DNA from: Azonexus sp. R2A61
Lineage (GTDB): Bacteria; Pseudomonadota; Gammaproteobacteria; Burkholderiales; Rhodocyclaceae
Length of the DNA stretch: 64,000 bases
Direction: 5' to 3'
NCBI RefSeq assembly: GCF_021401135.1
Contig: NZ_JACBFO010000001.1
Coordinates: 948,717 to 1,012,716 of the forward strand
Shown: positions 37,101-45,327 of the stretch, in pieces
How the letters are laid out: each line of letters starts with the position of its first letter
Position numbering within the stretch: the first letter of the stretch is position 1
Translations under genes and position numbers: made by a program
Notes under the pieces: generated by a model
What the model saw: the letters and a program-made list of their open reading frames with translations, nothing else
What the model was told of the DNA's origin: nothing
The model's database searches: none

Positions 37101-38181
37101 GGCTGATCAGCAGTTGGCGTATTTTTAGTCCGGCCGCTTCGAATTGGTCCAGCAACAGCCTGCCGCCCTCCTGTAGCCGGTTCTCCCCGGCTTCGGAGGC
37201 GCTGACGATCTGCAGCGCGACTTCGCCGCCAGGAAACAGGTGCAAGGTCGCGTCGACCGCGCCAAGACTAGGCAGTTCCAGCTTCAGTCGGGTTTGCCAG
37301 CGCGGTCGCTCGGCGTCGTCGGCGTTGCGGCGCTCGTCCTGGTTTTCGCTGATTTCCCACCACATTTTCTGACCTGGCCAGACTTGTCCCTGCCAGGCGA
37401 AATTCTGGTTGGCCAGACCGTCCAGCTGCTGCTGCACCAGTGGCATCAGCTCCCTGGGAACCACGTTGCCGTCGGCGCGCTGGCCGGTGGGGAGCGGCTG
37501 GTCGGATTTTGCCTGATTTCCCTGGTCGACCGCAGCAGCCCGGTTCTGTGCCAACGCATTCGCCTCGGCGGCCTGTTTCCCCTGGGGTTCCTGGCGCAGA
37601 TGTTCGATCGGCAATTCGCCGGCGACCCAACGCGCCTGATGCGATTCGTAGAACATGCCGCTTTGGCTCAGCGCCTGCTTGAGAAGTGGCGCGATGTCCG
37701 CTCCGGTTTTCGAGCCGGTCTCCAGCAAAGGCTGGTTGCCATTCAGGGCGGCGGGCGGCGCCCGTTTCCCTTCGCCTTCCAGCCCCTTCATCAGGTCGCC
37801 GATCAGTCGTCCGGTGCTGCTGAGCGTCGTTGCCACCGAGTCGCCGGTGGTCTTTTGCGCGGCGGCGTCGCTGCGATTGGCGACGAAGGCGAGCGTCAGT
37901 TTGCCGTCCGATTCGGCGACTTCAAGTTCGAGGCTGTCCCCGGGCTTGGCCGAGAAGGGCAGGGCCAGTGTGACATCGCGTTGAGCGACGGTGGCGCGGT
38001 AAGCGCCATTCGGCAGCAGGGCCTGAATCTCGGCAAAGATGCGCTGGCCGGGGACGAGGTTGCTGAGGACATCGGTGATCCGCTGACTCGGCGCGACCGG
38101 CTGGGTTTGCTGGGCCTGGGTCGCCGACTGATGATCCGGTAGGACGACCTTCAGGCTGCTGGCGACGTCTGGCGGGATCAT
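37078..38181 (-). CDS. Second FliK-like hook-length control protein
   Basis: 367 residues with a Gln/Ala/Gly-rich N-terminus and a C-terminal Flg_hook-type fold (LKLELPSLGAVDATLHLFPG, then EGGRLLLDQFEAAGLKIRQL). It is more divergent than the fliK at 26593-27591. Its four-base overlap with fliT and 23-bp overlap with fhlB place it in a late-gene operon, not the export-apparatus operon. It may be a late switch regulator rather than the hook ruler; that is inference. Confidence 0.75.
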   Translation of the reverse strand: MIPPDVASSLKVVLPDHQSATQAQQTQPVAPSQRITDVLSNLVPGQRIFAEIQALLPNGAYRATVAQRDVTLALPFSAKPGDSLELEVAESDGKLTLAFVANRSDAAAQKTTGDSVATTLSSTGRLIGDLMKGLEGEGKRAPPAALNGNQPLLETGSKTGADIAPLLKQALSQSGMFYESHQARWVAGELPIEHLRQEPQGKQAAEANALAQNRAAAVDQGNQAKSDQPLPTGQRADGNVVPRELMPLVQQQLDGLANQNFAWQGQVWPGQKMWWEISENQDERRNADDAERPRWQTRLKLELPSLGAVDATLHLFPGGEVALQIVSASEAGENRLQEGGRLLLDQFEAAGLKIRQLLISHDDGSTA

Positions 38182-38477
38182 CCTTCAGCGCTGTCGGGCG
38201 GGGTGGCGAGTGCCCGGTTGTCGGCAAACGCACCAAGCAAGGGGGCAATCGTCGATTTTCGTTCGTTCAGGATTTCCGTCAATCGCTGGATGCGTTCGTT
38301 GAGGCGGGCGTAAAGCTGCCGCTGAGGCAAGGCCGGTCGCATCTGTGGCAGGCTGTACGCCAGTTGCTGCAGGGCGGGCAGGTGGGCATCCAGTTCGTCC
38401 CAGGCCTGATTTCCGGCGCAAGTCTCCAACTGGCAGAGTAGCGCTTCAAATTGCTCGAGCAGGTTGTTCGCCGTCAC
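38178..38477 (-). CDS. fliT: FliT-like flagellar chaperone
   Basis: Small helical cytosolic protein of 99 residues in the fliD-fliS-fliT position, where FliT acts as the FliD chaperone. The sequence is weakly conserved (LLEQFEALLCQLE, then ERIQRLTEIL), so the call rests on size, helicity and context. It starts immediately after the fliS stop and overlaps fliK2 by four bases. Confidence 0.7.
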   Translation of the reverse strand: MTANNLLEQFEALLCQLETCAGNQAWDELDAHLPALQQLAYSLPQMRPALPQRQLYARLNERIQRLTEILNERKSTIAPLLGAFADNRALATPPDSAEG

Positions 38478-38885
38478 TTAGCGGCCCGTTTGCTGTTTTC
38501 CCGGCGCGATCGATTTCCAGGCATCGAAAATTTCTCCGATCAGCATTTTGACTTCATCGATGGCCGGGATGTCGTTCTTGAAATTGGCGTGAATCAGACG
38601 CGACACCATGTAGTTGTAGAGCGCCTTCAGGTTGGCCGCAAGTTCGCCGCCTTCCTGCAGGTTCAGGCTGGCGGAAAGTCCATCGTTGATGATCTCCACC
38701 GCCTTGGTCAGCGCTTCCGACTTGTCGCCGAAGCGCTTGTCGATAATCGCCGCTTTCCCCTTGTCCAGTGCTGCAATGGCGCCGTCGAACAGCAATACGA
38801 TGAGATGGTGCGGATCGGATCCACGAACCTCCGATTCAATACCGAGGTTCTGATAAGTCTTGATCGGGTTGGCCGTGAATCCCAT
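38478..38885 (-). CDS. fliS: Flagellin export chaperone FliS
   Basis: Chaperone that binds the flagellin C-terminus before export. It has 135 residues, with the motif YQNLGIESEVRGSDPHHLIV and the C-terminal KMLIGEIFDAWKSI. It lies between fliD and fliT. Confidence 0.94.
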   Translation of the reverse strand: MGFTANPIKTYQNLGIESEVRGSDPHHLIVLLFDGAIAALDKGKAAIIDKRFGDKSEALTKAVEIINDGLSASLNLQEGGELAANLKALYNYMVSRLIHANFKNDIPAIDEVKMLIGEIFDAWKSIAPGKQQTGR

Positions 38886-38917
38886 CGCAAATTTCCGTCA
38901 ACGTACAGATGACAAGT

Positions 38918-40249
38918 TTAGCCGCTTAATTGCGCCAGTTGTTGGGTCAGGTAGCTGCCGATCGTCTGCAAACCGCTGACCGTGGTATCCAGCGAGGTGA
39001 ACTGGGCGCGATAGCGCTTCTCGATCATCGTCAGGCGGTTTTCCAGTGCGGTGCGGTTCTTTTCCAGCAGTTTCTGTGCTGCATCAATGCCGTCCAGACG
39101 ATTCTGGATGACCCCCTTGCTGCTGGTCATCTGCGTGATGGTATCGGAGAAGGCCTTACCGTAAGCGCCAAGCGTCGTGGAGACATCGCTTACGGAACTA
39201 TTCAACGCCTTGGTCAGCTTGGTGTTGTCGAGTAACAGCGTGCCATCGGATTGAATCGAAACCCCGATATCGTTGAGTGTCTTGAACGTCGCCGACGAGA
39301 GTGAGGAAGGCACCGTCGTACGTGAGTTCTGCAGCATGTTCTGGATCGTCCGGATCGATCCCTCGGCATTCAACGGCTGTCCCGTTTTGGTTTTGGAGTC
39401 GTAGGCGCTCTGTGTCTTGATCAGGGAAACGACGGAATTGTAGGCGTTGACGAAGGAATTGATCGCCTCGGTGATCTTGCTGCTGTCCTGGCTGACCGTC
39501 ACTTTCGTGCTGCCGATACTGCCCAGCGTCAGGGTCAGGCCATTGACCGCCGTGCTGACGGTATTGCTGCTGGAGGTGACGCTGATACCTTCAACCGAGA
39601 AAATGGCGTCCTGAGCATTGACTGCCGCTTGCGTCCCGTCGAAGGTGGCCAGTGACTGCAGGTTGCTGTCCGACGACGAAACGGCAACAGAAAAAGCACC
39701 GCTGGCCCCTGTCTGACTACTGGTCAGGATCAGTCGGTCGCCATCCGTTCCCGAAACCACCGCGGCAGTGACGCCTGCGTTGGCGTTATTGATCGCTGCC
39801 CGGATGTCCTGGAGCGAATTCGAGGTGCCGTTCAGGGAAATCGATTTGGTTGTACCGTTGACCGTGAGATCAATCGTCCCCGCGCCAAATTTCGTATTGC
39901 TGGCGTAGGCGTTGGTGAAGCGTTTTTGCGCCGTGGCCAGTTGCGTGACGGAAACGTTGTAGGTGCCCGGAGATGCGTTGAATGCGCTCGTTGCCGAGAC
40001 GATGTCTTTATCGGCGGAACTGGCTGTGTAAGCGGCAAGCTTGCTCTGGTCGCCGAGTGTCGTCGCTGCCGTTTTCAGCGTTGCCAGTGCCGAGTTCAAC
40101 TGACCGTAGGATGAAATCTTCGAGGTGTAGGAGGCTGCCTTCGTATTGAGTGTAGTCAGCGGGGCCCGTTCGATCGCCATCAGCTTCGATACGAGACCTT
40201 CCGTATCTGACAGGCCGGATCCTACTCCCAGCGATGTAATGGTAGCCAT
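38918..40249 (-). CDS. fliD: Filament cap protein FliD (HAP2)
   Basis: Cap at the filament tip that folds incoming flagellin. It has 443 residues: an N-terminal coiled region (GLSDTEGLVSKLMAIERAPL), a Ser/Thr/Ala-rich variable middle and the C-terminal helix (RYRAQFTSLDTTVSGLQTIG). An AGGAGG ribosome site precedes the ATG. It follows flaG by 23 bases. Confidence 0.95.
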   Translation of the reverse strand: MATITSLGVGSGLSDTEGLVSKLMAIERAPLTTLNTKAASYTSKISSYGQLNSALATLKTAATTLGDQSKLAAYTASSADKDIVSATSAFNASPGTYNVSVTQLATAQKRFTNAYASNTKFGAGTIDLTVNGTTKSISLNGTSNSLQDIRAAINNANAGVTAAVVSGTDGDRLILTSSQTGASGAFSVAVSSSDSNLQSLATFDGTQAAVNAQDAIFSVEGISVTSSSNTVSTAVNGLTLTLGSIGSTKVTVSQDSSKITEAINSFVNAYNSVVSLIKTQSAYDSKTKTGQPLNAEGSIRTIQNMLQNSRTTVPSSLSSATFKTLNDIGVSIQSDGTLLLDNTKLTKALNSSVSDVSTTLGAYGKAFSDTITQMTSSKGVIQNRLDGIDAAQKLLEKNRTALENRLTMIEKRYRAQFTSLDTTVSGLQTIGSYLTQQLAQLSG

Positions 40250-40272
40250 GGTGAGCCTCCTGCAACCTAAAG

Positions 40273-40659
40273 CTAGATTTTATCCTGAACGAACAATCCC
40301 TGCAGTTTGTCGAGCGCCTTGGAAATCGCAAGAACCTCTTCCGACGGAATCTGCCGGATGACATCCTTGGAGTTGCGGTCAATGACCTTGACCAGCGTGC
40401 CGCTTTCCTGATCGATCGAGAAAGTGATGTCCCGGGCCGACTGGGCGATGAACTTCTGGATGTTATCGACAGCGCTTTCCAGTTGCTTGTCCTTGTCGTG
40501 CCGGTTTTGTTCGACGTTTTCCGCCGCTTTCTGACCTTGTTGAACGGGTTGGGCGCGCGCGTCCTCGGCGGGAAGCGGCTTGCTTGGTGCCTGGGCTTGG
40601 CCACCGGCCGCGTTGACCTGAGCGTAACCCTGCGTATTGGTGACAGACGAGATTGCCAT
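40273..40659 (-). CDS. flaG: FlaG family flagellar protein
   Basis: Small protein that affects filament length in several bacteria. I chose the ATG at 40659 because an AGGAGGT ribosome site lies five bases upstream; it gives 128 residues. The N-terminal half is disordered and Gln/Ala-rich; the C-terminal half has the FlaG core (ITFSIDQESGTLVKVIDRNS, then DVIRQIPSEEVL). The fliC-flaG-fliD order is typical of polar flagella. Confidence 0.93.
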   Translation of the reverse strand: MAISSVTNTQGYAQVNAAGGQAQAPSKPLPAEDARAQPVQQGQKAAENVEQNRHDKDKQLESAVDNIQKFIAQSARDITFSIDQESGTLVKVIDRNSKDVIRQIPSEEVLAISKALDKLQGLFVQDKI

Positions 40660-40679
40660 TTTGACCTCCTGATGTGACT

Positions 40680-40740
40680 GTGTGCGGAGACCCATGAGTC
40701 ACCGCACACGTTCTGCACCGGCGGGCTCCGGAGGAGCCCG
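40680..40740. other. Two adjacent hairpins between fliC and flaG
   Basis: An inverted repeat at 40680-40691 and 40698-40709 pairs 12 bases with one mismatch. A second stem, CGGGCTCC at 40722-40729 with 40733-40740, pairs perfectly around a 3-nt loop. Neither is followed by a T run on the minus strand. They may act as a partial terminator or stabilise the 3' end of fliC mRNA. Confidence 0.6.
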
Positions 40741-40751
40741 TCCTGCGTCGA

Positions 40752-41546
40752 TTAGCCGCGCAGCAGGGTCAGCACGTTCTGCGGGATCTGATTGGCCTGG
40801 GCGACCATCGCGGTACCGGACTGCTGCAGAATCTGCGTACGGGTCAGGTTCGAGGTTTCGACCGCGAAGTCGGTATCCATGATGCGGCTACGAGCGGAGT
40901 ACTGGTTTTCGCGGGCAGCTTCGATCTGTTGCATGCGGTACTGCAGGGCACCCATCGTGGCACCGATCGTCGAACGGTTGGACGAAACGCTGCTGATCGC
41001 CGTGTCGAGGGCGGTTAGTGCAGACGATGCGCCGCTCGAAGTACCGATGCTGCCGGCCGTCACGGAAACCGACGAGAAGGTGGCAGACAGCGTATCCGAT
41101 GCCGATGCGCCGACCTGGAACGTGAAGCTGGAGAACACCGACATGTTGTTCAGCTTGGCAGCACCTTGCAGATCGGTGATCTGGGTGGAAAGCTGCGAAT
41201 ATTCGTTGTTCAGGTAGCCGCGCTCGGTGTCGCTGATCGTGCCGTTCAAAGACTGGGTGGCCAGTTCGCGCATCCGTTGCAGGATTTCACCGACGGTGCC
41301 CAGCGCGGAGTCGGCGGTCTGGGCGAACGACATGCCGTCCGAAGCGTTGCGCAGGGCCACGGTCAGGCCGCGGGCATCGGCTTCCATCCGGGAGGCAACG
41401 GCCAGACCGGCGGCGTCGTCCTTCGACGAGTTGACGCGCAGACCGGAGGACAGACGCTCGATCGACGTGGACAGGCTGGACGAATTCTTGTTCAGATGCC
41501 GTTGTGCATTGATCGAGAAGGTATTGGTGTTGATGACTTGTGCCAT
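40752..41546 (-). CDS. fliC: Flagellin FliC
   Basis: Filament subunit. At 264 residues it is short: the D0/D1 helices are intact (SINAQRHLNKNSSSLSTSIE and QQSGTAMVAQANQIPQNVL) but the variable region is reduced to about 60 residues. That centre is very rich in Ser and Thr (for example SATFSSVSVTAGSIGTSSGA), giving many possible O-glycosylation sites, and the gene directly follows a 15-gene glycan-biosynthesis run. It has a sigma28 promoter and a GAAGGAG ribosome site. Only one flagellin gene is in view. Confidence 0.96.
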   Translation of the reverse strand: MAQVINTNTFSINAQRHLNKNSSSLSTSIERLSSGLRVNSSKDDAAGLAVASRMEADARGLTVALRNASDGMSFAQTADSALGTVGEILQRMRELATQSLNGTISDTERGYLNNEYSQLSTQITDLQGAAKLNNMSVFSSFTFQVGASASDTLSATFSSVSVTAGSIGTSSGASSALTALDTAISSVSSNRSTIGATMGALQYRMQQIEAARENQYSARSRIMDTDFAVETSNLTRTQILQQSGTAMVAQANQIPQNVLTLLRG

Positions 41547-41621
41547 TTTAGTGCTCCTTCAACAAAATTGATCGTATCTGCCGGCTGGGCGTCTTGCTGA
41601 TTTCGTCCGCCGTTGAGTCTA

Positions 41622-41648
41622 TTAACGACGGCTGCCGCGGAAACTTTA
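41622..41648 (-). promoter_or_regulatory. Sigma28 (FliA) promoter of fliC
   Basis: On the minus strand TAAAGTTT (41648-41641), an 11-nt spacer and GTCGTTAA (41629-41622) match the class III consensus with two mismatches in the -10. It lies in the gap after the large glycosyltransferase gene and leaves a leader of about 65 nt. Confidence 0.85.
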
Positions 41649-41659
41649 GAAAAAAATTC

Positions 41660-44600
41660 CTAATCTGGCAGATGTGCGGTCAACCACTGATCCAGATGGT
41701 TTTCCAGGATGAACTGTTGCATCACCCAGGCCTTCATGGCGGCACCTTCCCGCTCTCTCGCCTCGGCATCATGGATGCGTTCGCGCAGCGCTTCGATCCA
41801 GCGCGCGGTATCGTTGGGCAAGATACAGGCCGGTGAGTTGCGGTAGGGGTCGATGTCGGTCGCCACAACGGGAATGCCGAGCACGCCATATTCGAGCAGG
41901 CGAAGATTGCTCTTGCCCTGATTGAATCGGTTGATTTCTAGCGGCGCAATGGCGATGTCCAGATCCAGTGCGGCCAGCTTTGCCGGGTATTCGGAAAAAG
42001 CTACGCCAGGGTGGAATTCGGTGAGCAGGGGACGAATCTCGTCGGTGTGCATGCCCATGAAAACCCAGTCGGCCTCATCGCGGGTCGCTTCGATGACCGG
42101 TTTGATCAGTTCCAGGTCGCCGCGGTGGGCCGTGCCGCCAGCCCAGCCAATTCGGGGCTTCCGGCCGCGGCGCTTGGCGCTTTGCAGGTTGAGCCACAGG
42201 TCGCTTTCAAGGCGGTTGGGAACCACCCGGATATCGGCGATCAGGTGGCGATAGCTCTCGGCCAGGAATTCTGTGCTGACCACCAGCCGGTCGCAATATT
42301 GCAGGGCGTGCTTGAAGCGGCTGCGGGCATTGGCCGGAACGCCGGAGCGCAGCGAACTCTTGAGCGGCATTTCTGTAAACAGGTCGTCCAGGGCGTAGAC
42401 GATGAACGTGTCGAGCCCGCTTTCCCGCCAGGCTTGAAGACCGGCCAGGCGTGGATCGAGCAGATAGTTCTGGGCGATCAAGACATCGGGGGCCAGCCGG
42501 GCCAGTTCGTAAGGGGTGAATTCCCGCTCGTCGTCCTGCTGCCAGATGCAGTCCAGGGCCAGGCCGGCCCGCCTGAGGGCCTTGAGCGGTCCGCTCACCC
42601 GATAGTCGCCCTGCGCGTTGCCGACCGGACGTGCCGCGATACGTGGCAGGCCGGTCGGCAGGTACTGCCAGGCTGCGTGAAATGCGGTTTCCGCTTGCGG
42701 CGACTTTTGCGCCAGGCTCAGGTTGGGGTTCCAGAAAGGATCGGCGACCCCGTTGGCGAGCCAGCGCTGCGCCAGTTTCCGGTCGGATTCGATGCGCGTC
42801 TCCGGTTGGCGGATGTTGGCGATATCGAAATGCTTGCGCAGGCTTTCGCCGTAATGGACCAGCGTGCTTTGCGGTTGATAGATCAGTCGCTTGCCCGCCG
42901 CCAGCAGTTTCAATGAAAAATCGCGATGCGCCGAGTCCTGCGGGAAAATTTCGTTTTCCATGCCGTTGACCGCAATGTAGTCGCTGCGTCTGAGCAGCAT
43001 GCATCCTTCGGCAAGCAGGGTGACGTCGCGGCTGACCTGAAGACAATCGAGGTAACCGCTTTCGGCGAAGTGGGCATCGTCACGGTGGGGTGACGCATGT
43101 TCTCCGGCCAGTCCGAGAATATCGCCCGAATAGGCGATCTGGCCGTTACCCGGACGAACGAGGCGTGGCGACACACCGGCGACTTCCGGTTGGACGAGCG
43201 TGCCGACCAGGCTTTCAAGCCAGTTCGGATCGAGTATTACCGTGTCTTCCTGCAGCAGGACGACATGCTCGTGGCTGGCCGATATGATCGCTGCGTTGCA
43301 GGCTTCGGCCCAGTTCGCGTCATTGTTCAGGAAAACCTGACGGACTGCGGTCGACCGGAAGCGATAGGCCGAAACCCATTCCTCCAGATCGGGATCGGTG
43401 CTTTCCGCCCTGACCAGCAATAACTCGATGTCGTCCCATGCGGTCTTGTCCGCCAGGCTTTCCAGGCATTGCTGCAGGAATTCGAGCTGTCCGCCGGAGA
43501 TGATCGCGATGCTGACCGGCGGGTATTCGTCGAGCTGGCGACGGATCCGCCAGCTGTCCTGGCTGACCGGGATGATTTCACTGCCGGCTGTTGCTGCCTG
43601 AGGGTTCAGCAGGGCATGCATGCAGGCCTCGGCTGAGCTCGGGAAGGCCTCCGGATAGCTGATCAGGACGTCTGGAATATGGCTCAGGCAATGCCAGCCG
43701 GCGGCAGCTGAAATGCGCAGCAATTGGGCGAACCAGGCGCTCCGCCGGTCGGCTGCCGCGCTACCGCTGATCCGCCAGATGTCCCGGCGAACAAACAAAG
43801 GACCGGCCAGGTCGGCCGATTGCAGCCAGGTCGGGTTGACGCCGGGTTTGAAACGCGGTGCATTGCGGATGCCGTGCGCGTCGTAAATGTCGTCATCCGT
43901 GAAGATCGCTCCGATTGCCGTGCCGCCACTGTTGGCGTGCTCGGCGACCCGCCACAGGCAGAGCGGATCGAGAATCGCGCCGGCGGGCAATTCGACGATC
44001 CAGTCGCGTTGCCCCGCGGCGACCAGGAAATCGATGGTCGGCTTCTCGGTATCGCTTTCGGTTTGCTGCCACCCGACGCTGGGCAGGGCATCGAGGCCGT
44101 CGGGGCAAGGCAGGTTGGTGATGATGTCGATATGCCAGCGGTTGTAGAGCTGGTAATTGAGGCTGTCGAGGGTTTCGGCGAGCGCCGCCCGGTCGTTTTC
44201 ACCTGCCCGTACGACGATGTGGAATTCCGGGGGATTGCGCCAGGCAGCAATGGCATCGGCCAGGATGTTTCCGTCGGATGCTTCGATACGACGCGAAGCC
44301 AGCCAGCGCTGGTAGATGCGGGAGGTTTCGATTGCCGCCGGGGTTCCCGTTGGCAAGCTTAAGGCGCGGGATGCGCTTTGCTTTGCATTTTGCCTGGCGG
44401 CCTTTTGTGTAATACGGATGAAGTCGGAAAGCCCTTTCCTGGCTTCGCGGAGACGCTGTTCGGCCCCGAGGTTGTAGATCGTGGAAACCCGATAGTGCGG
44501 TATCGGCGTATCCGGTAACCGATTTTCGGCAACCATCATCGTCCGTTCGAGCGCCGTCCACTGGAATTGCTCCAGGTAGGGGGTCGCTACGTAAAGTACT

Positions 44601-45274
44601 GGGCAACCGCAGGCTCGGGCTTCGAGCACAATCGCTGAGGGTTCGTAGCAATAGAGTACGGTGCTGCGTCTAAGGATATCTGCCAGGTCTTCGGGGGAGC
44701 GCGGGATATCGTGACAGAGGCTGGTTCCATTCTGATCGAGCCAAGGATCGATCTTGCCTCCAAACCCTAGATACTTGTGCGCGTAAAAGCAAAAACCGCT
44801 TCGTTTGAGATCTTGCGGGTTGTCGTGATTATGGAAGATGCGTTCGTCGATCACCGGGAGGTGAAGGCGACGGGAGTCGACGATATCGGGTGTCAGAACC
44901 CATGCATCCCAATGAAAGACGATGTCGGTCGATGCCGGTTTTTCTTCTCCGCCCAAGTGGCCGGGCTTGTTGAGGAGCCAGCGGACGACGACTTCCTGGC
45001 CGAGCGGATTGCCGCTGACAACCTCAGGGTACACTGCAATGCCAGGGCGGTTCGCTTGCCGATGGCGTTCTCGAACCATGTCATCGAGCACGGGGGTGCG
45101 TAGGAATGGACTGGTTTTTGCGGCAGTGACATAAGCTTCGTAGCCCAGTTCATTCAGGATGTGGCAAAGGTAATGTGTTGCTCTAACACCGGCCGAGGTC
45201 TGGCGATAATCGGGGGCGACGATGTAGTAAGGGTAGTCTCGGCTGAGAAAAAAACTCGGATACTTTTTTGGCAT
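41660..45274 (-). CDS. Four-module glycosyltransferase, probable flagellin glycosyltransferase
   Basis: A 1204-residue cytosolic protein with no signal or membrane segment. I see four transferase-like modules: a GT-B-like part (about 15-290, ending CYEPSAIVLEARACGCPVLY), a GT2-like part (about 350-550, acidic triad D460-D462), a second GT2-like part (about 585-850, LLQEDTVILDPNW) and a GT-B/GT4-like C-terminus (about 880-1204, GWAGGTAHRGD, then NLRLLEYGVLGIPVVATD). One polypeptide could therefore add several sugars. Size and position just upstream of fliC recall the Fgt-type flagellin glycosyltransferases of Pseudomonas. Substrates are not deducible. Confidence 0.85.
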   Translation of the reverse strand: MPKKYPSFFLSRDYPYYIVAPDYRQTSAGVRATHYLCHILNELGYEAYVTAAKTSPFLRTPVLDDMVRERHRQANRPGIAVYPEVVSGNPLGQEVVVRWLLNKPGHLGGEEKPASTDIVFHWDAWVLTPDIVDSRRLHLPVIDERIFHNHDNPQDLKRSGFCFYAHKYLGFGGKIDPWLDQNGTSLCHDIPRSPEDLADILRRSTVLYCYEPSAIVLEARACGCPVLYVATPYLEQFQWTALERTMMVAENRLPDTPIPHYRVSTIYNLGAEQRLREARKGLSDFIRITQKAARQNAKQSASRALSLPTGTPAAIETSRIYQRWLASRRIEASDGNILADAIAAWRNPPEFHIVVRAGENDRAALAETLDSLNYQLYNRWHIDIITNLPCPDGLDALPSVGWQQTESDTEKPTIDFLVAAGQRDWIVELPAGAILDPLCLWRVAEHANSGGTAIGAIFTDDDIYDAHGIRNAPRFKPGVNPTWLQSADLAGPLFVRRDIWRISGSAAADRRSAWFAQLLRISAAAGWHCLSHIPDVLISYPEAFPSSAEACMHALLNPQAATAGSEIIPVSQDSWRIRRQLDEYPPVSIAIISGGQLEFLQQCLESLADKTAWDDIELLLVRAESTDPDLEEWVSAYRFRSTAVRQVFLNNDANWAEACNAAIISASHEHVVLLQEDTVILDPNWLESLVGTLVQPEVAGVSPRLVRPGNGQIAYSGDILGLAGEHASPHRDDAHFAESGYLDCLQVSRDVTLLAEGCMLLRRSDYIAVNGMENEIFPQDSAHRDFSLKLLAAGKRLIYQPQSTLVHYGESLRKHFDIANIRQPETRIESDRKLAQRWLANGVADPFWNPNLSLAQKSPQAETAFHAAWQYLPTGLPRIAARPVGNAQGDYRVSGPLKALRRAGLALDCIWQQDDEREFTPYELARLAPDVLIAQNYLLDPRLAGLQAWRESGLDTFIVYALDDLFTEMPLKSSLRSGVPANARSRFKHALQYCDRLVVSTEFLAESYRHLIADIRVVPNRLESDLWLNLQSAKRRGRKPRIGWAGGTAHRGDLELIKPVIEATRDEADWVFMGMHTDEIRPLLTEFHPGVAFSEYPAKLAALDLDIAIAPLEINRFNQGKSNLRLLEYGVLGIPVVATDIDPYRNSPACILPNDTARWIEALRERIHDAEAREREGAAMKAWVMQQFILENHLDQWLTAHLPD

Positions 45275-45327
45275 GATCGATTGAGGTCCCGGAACGTAGG
45301 ACTGTTTTATCCCATTGGGTCGTTGGC

